From Acidobacteriaceae bacterium (GTDB lineage Bacteria; Acidobacteriota; Terriglobia; Terriglobales; Acidobacteriaceae): DNA of 5,053 bases. The stretch covers positions 1 through 5,053 of the forward strand of contig PLHN01000380.1 of NCBI GenBank assembly GCA_003139975.1. The letters run 5' to 3'. A program made the position numbers and the translations under genes. The notes under the pieces are model-generated. The model worked only from the letters and a program-made list of their open reading frames with translations. It did no database searches and was not told the DNA's origin. This document shows positions 4,089-5,053 of the stretch, one piece after another; within the stretch, counting starts at the first letter, position 1, and each line of letters opens with the position of its first letter.

Positions 4089-5053
4089 ATGAATATTGAC
4101 GACCTGCTGCGTATTGCCATGGAGCGGCGAGCCTCTGACTTGCACCTCAAGGTCGGCAACTACCCGCATCTGCGCATCGATGGCGAACTGATCCCGCTGA
4201 CCGACCAGCCGCGCGTCTCCGCCGAGGACATGCTCAACATGGCCTTCAGCATGATGTCGGCCCGGCAAAAGCAGAAATTCAAAGAGACCACGGAAATCGA
4301 CATGGCCTACGGCGTCGCCGGACTGGGGCGCTTCCGTGTCAACGTCTTTCAGCAACGCGGCAACGTCGGACTGGTGCTCCGCGTCATCCCGACCAAGATT
4401 CGTGCTCTCGATGAGCTGTTTCTGCCCAAGGTGGTCGAGCAGATCTGCGACATGCCTCGTGGGCTTGTGCTGGTGACCGGCGTTACCGGCTCCGGCAAAT
4501 CCACGACACTCGCCGCCATGGTCGACCGCATCAACTCCACCCGCGCCGAGCACATCATCACCATCGAAGATCCCATCGAATTCCTGCACCGCGATAAAAA
4601 GGGGTACTGCAACCAGCGCGAAGTGGAAGTCGATACTCCCTCGTTTGGGGCGGCGCTGCGCGCCAGCTTGCGTCAGGATCCGGATGTCATCCTGGTGGGC
4701 GAAATGCGCGATCTGGAAACGATTGGCACCGCGCTCCACGCGGCCGAAACCGGCCACATGGTTTTCTCCACCTTGCACACGCTCGATGCGGTCGAAAGCA
4801 TCAACCGCATCATCGCCATCTTCCCGCCGCCGGAGCAGAAACAGATCCGGCTGCAACTGGCGGCCGTTTTGCGCGCCATCGTCAGCCAGCGCCTCGTCCG
4901 ACGGTCCGATGCCGAGGGTCGCGTGCCCGCCGTCGAAGTGATGGTGACAACGCCATACATTCGCGAGTGCATCCTGGTGCCCGAAAAAACGCGCGCCATT
5001 CGCGACGCGATTTCTGCCGGCACCTCGCAATACGGCATGCAGACCTTCGACCA
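4089..5053 (+). CDS. pilT: Type IV pilus twitching motility ATPase PilT (3' truncated by window)
   Basis: The visible 321 codons encode a secretion-type ATPase that powers type IV pilus retraction, acting as a hexamer at the inner-membrane base of the pilus. The N-terminal domain begins with MNIDDLLRIAMERRASDLHL and a DGELIPL segment. The ATPase core shows Walker A GVTGSGKST (131-139), the Asp box TIEDPIEF (158-165), Walker B LVGEMRD (202-208, with Glu205) and the His box GHMVFSTLHT (222-231). PilT proteins are about 345-370 residues, so roughly 25-50 residues are missing beyond the right edge. The near-C-terminal part reads AIRDAISAG (303-311) and YGMQTFD (315-321), corresponding to the AIRNLIRE retraction motif but diverged after AIR. 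GGAG (4076-4079) lies nine bases before ATG and an in-frame TAG occurs at 4071-4073, which fixes the start. It is divergent from vapBC. PilT is preferred over PilB from length and lack of an N1 domain; a PilU-like paralogue is possible. Confidence 0.93.
   Translation, partial: MNIDDLLRIAMERRASDLHLKVGNYPHLRIDGELIPLTDQPRVSAEDMLNMAFSMMSARQKQKFKETTEIDMAYGVAGLGRFRVNVFQQRGNVGLVLRVIPTKIRALDELFLPKVVEQICDMPRGLVLVTGVTGSGKSTTLAAMVDRINSTRAEHIITIEDPIEFLHRDKKGYCNQREVEVDTPSFGAALRASLRQDPDVILVGEMRDLETIGTALHAAETGHMVFSTLHTLDAVESINRIIAIFPPPEQKQIRLQLAAVLRAIVSQRLVRRSDAEGRVPAVEVMVTTPYIRECILVPEKTRAIRDAISAGTSQYGMQTFD

Noticed and set aside
4063..4092. Nine-codon open frame whose stop overlaps the pilT ATG
   Set aside because: The overlap looks like coupling, but the frame has no ribosome binding site and is short enough to be chance.
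3909..5030. 373-codon minus-strand open frame opposite pilT
   Set aside because: It is the complementary-frame shadow of a high-GC gene: rich in His, Asp, Gly and Ala with no recognisable domain, while the opposite strand encodes a PilT with every catalytic motif.

Overview
The window most likely comes from a soil-type member of the Acidobacteriota. The main evidence is the start of a 16S rRNA gene on the minus strand. It carries the bacterial 27F region and continues into AATCAACGCTGGCGGCG and GTGCCTAACACATGC, with a short V1 region, a combination I associate with Acidobacteriota. High-GC coding sequence, a DinB-fold protein, a VapBC pair and a PilT ATPase all fit, but the phylum call is an inference from about 150 nt of 16S.

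Layout. Positions 1-153 hold the 5' end of 16S rRNA (minus strand, running off the left edge). Positions 154 to about 434 are its leader, with a boxB-like hairpin, a boxA antitermination element and several strong hairpins. A promoter sits at 441-469 and a possible second, distal promoter at 821-849. Positions 470-1038 contain no convincing gene. Positions 1039-2325 (minus) encode an exported glycoside hydrolase family 99/71-like protein. A divergent 217-bp promoter region separates it from a DinB/DUF664-type metalloprotein gene (2543-3091, plus), which ends at a clear intrinsic terminator. That terminator abuts the end of a convergent vapBC toxin-antitoxin operon (3190-3881, minus). The vapBC promoter predicts a leaderless antitoxin mRNA and overlaps likely operator repeats. 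A 207-bp divergent spacer with small AGCT-type repeats leads to pilT (4089 to the right edge, plus, truncated at its C-terminus).

How the genes relate. Apart from vapB-vapC, whose frames overlap by 4 bp, neighbouring genes are on opposite strands or far apart, so the window is a set of independent transcription units rather than one pathway. No CRISPR array, insertion sequence, tRNA or prophage gene is visible. I do not see a clearly undescribed multi-gene system. The most unusual signals are regulatory: a 9-nt element shared between the boxA region and a hairpin next to 16S (a possible alternative fold of the rrn leader), the leaderless vapB promoter with overlapping direct and inverted repeats, and a strongly basic tail on the antitoxin.
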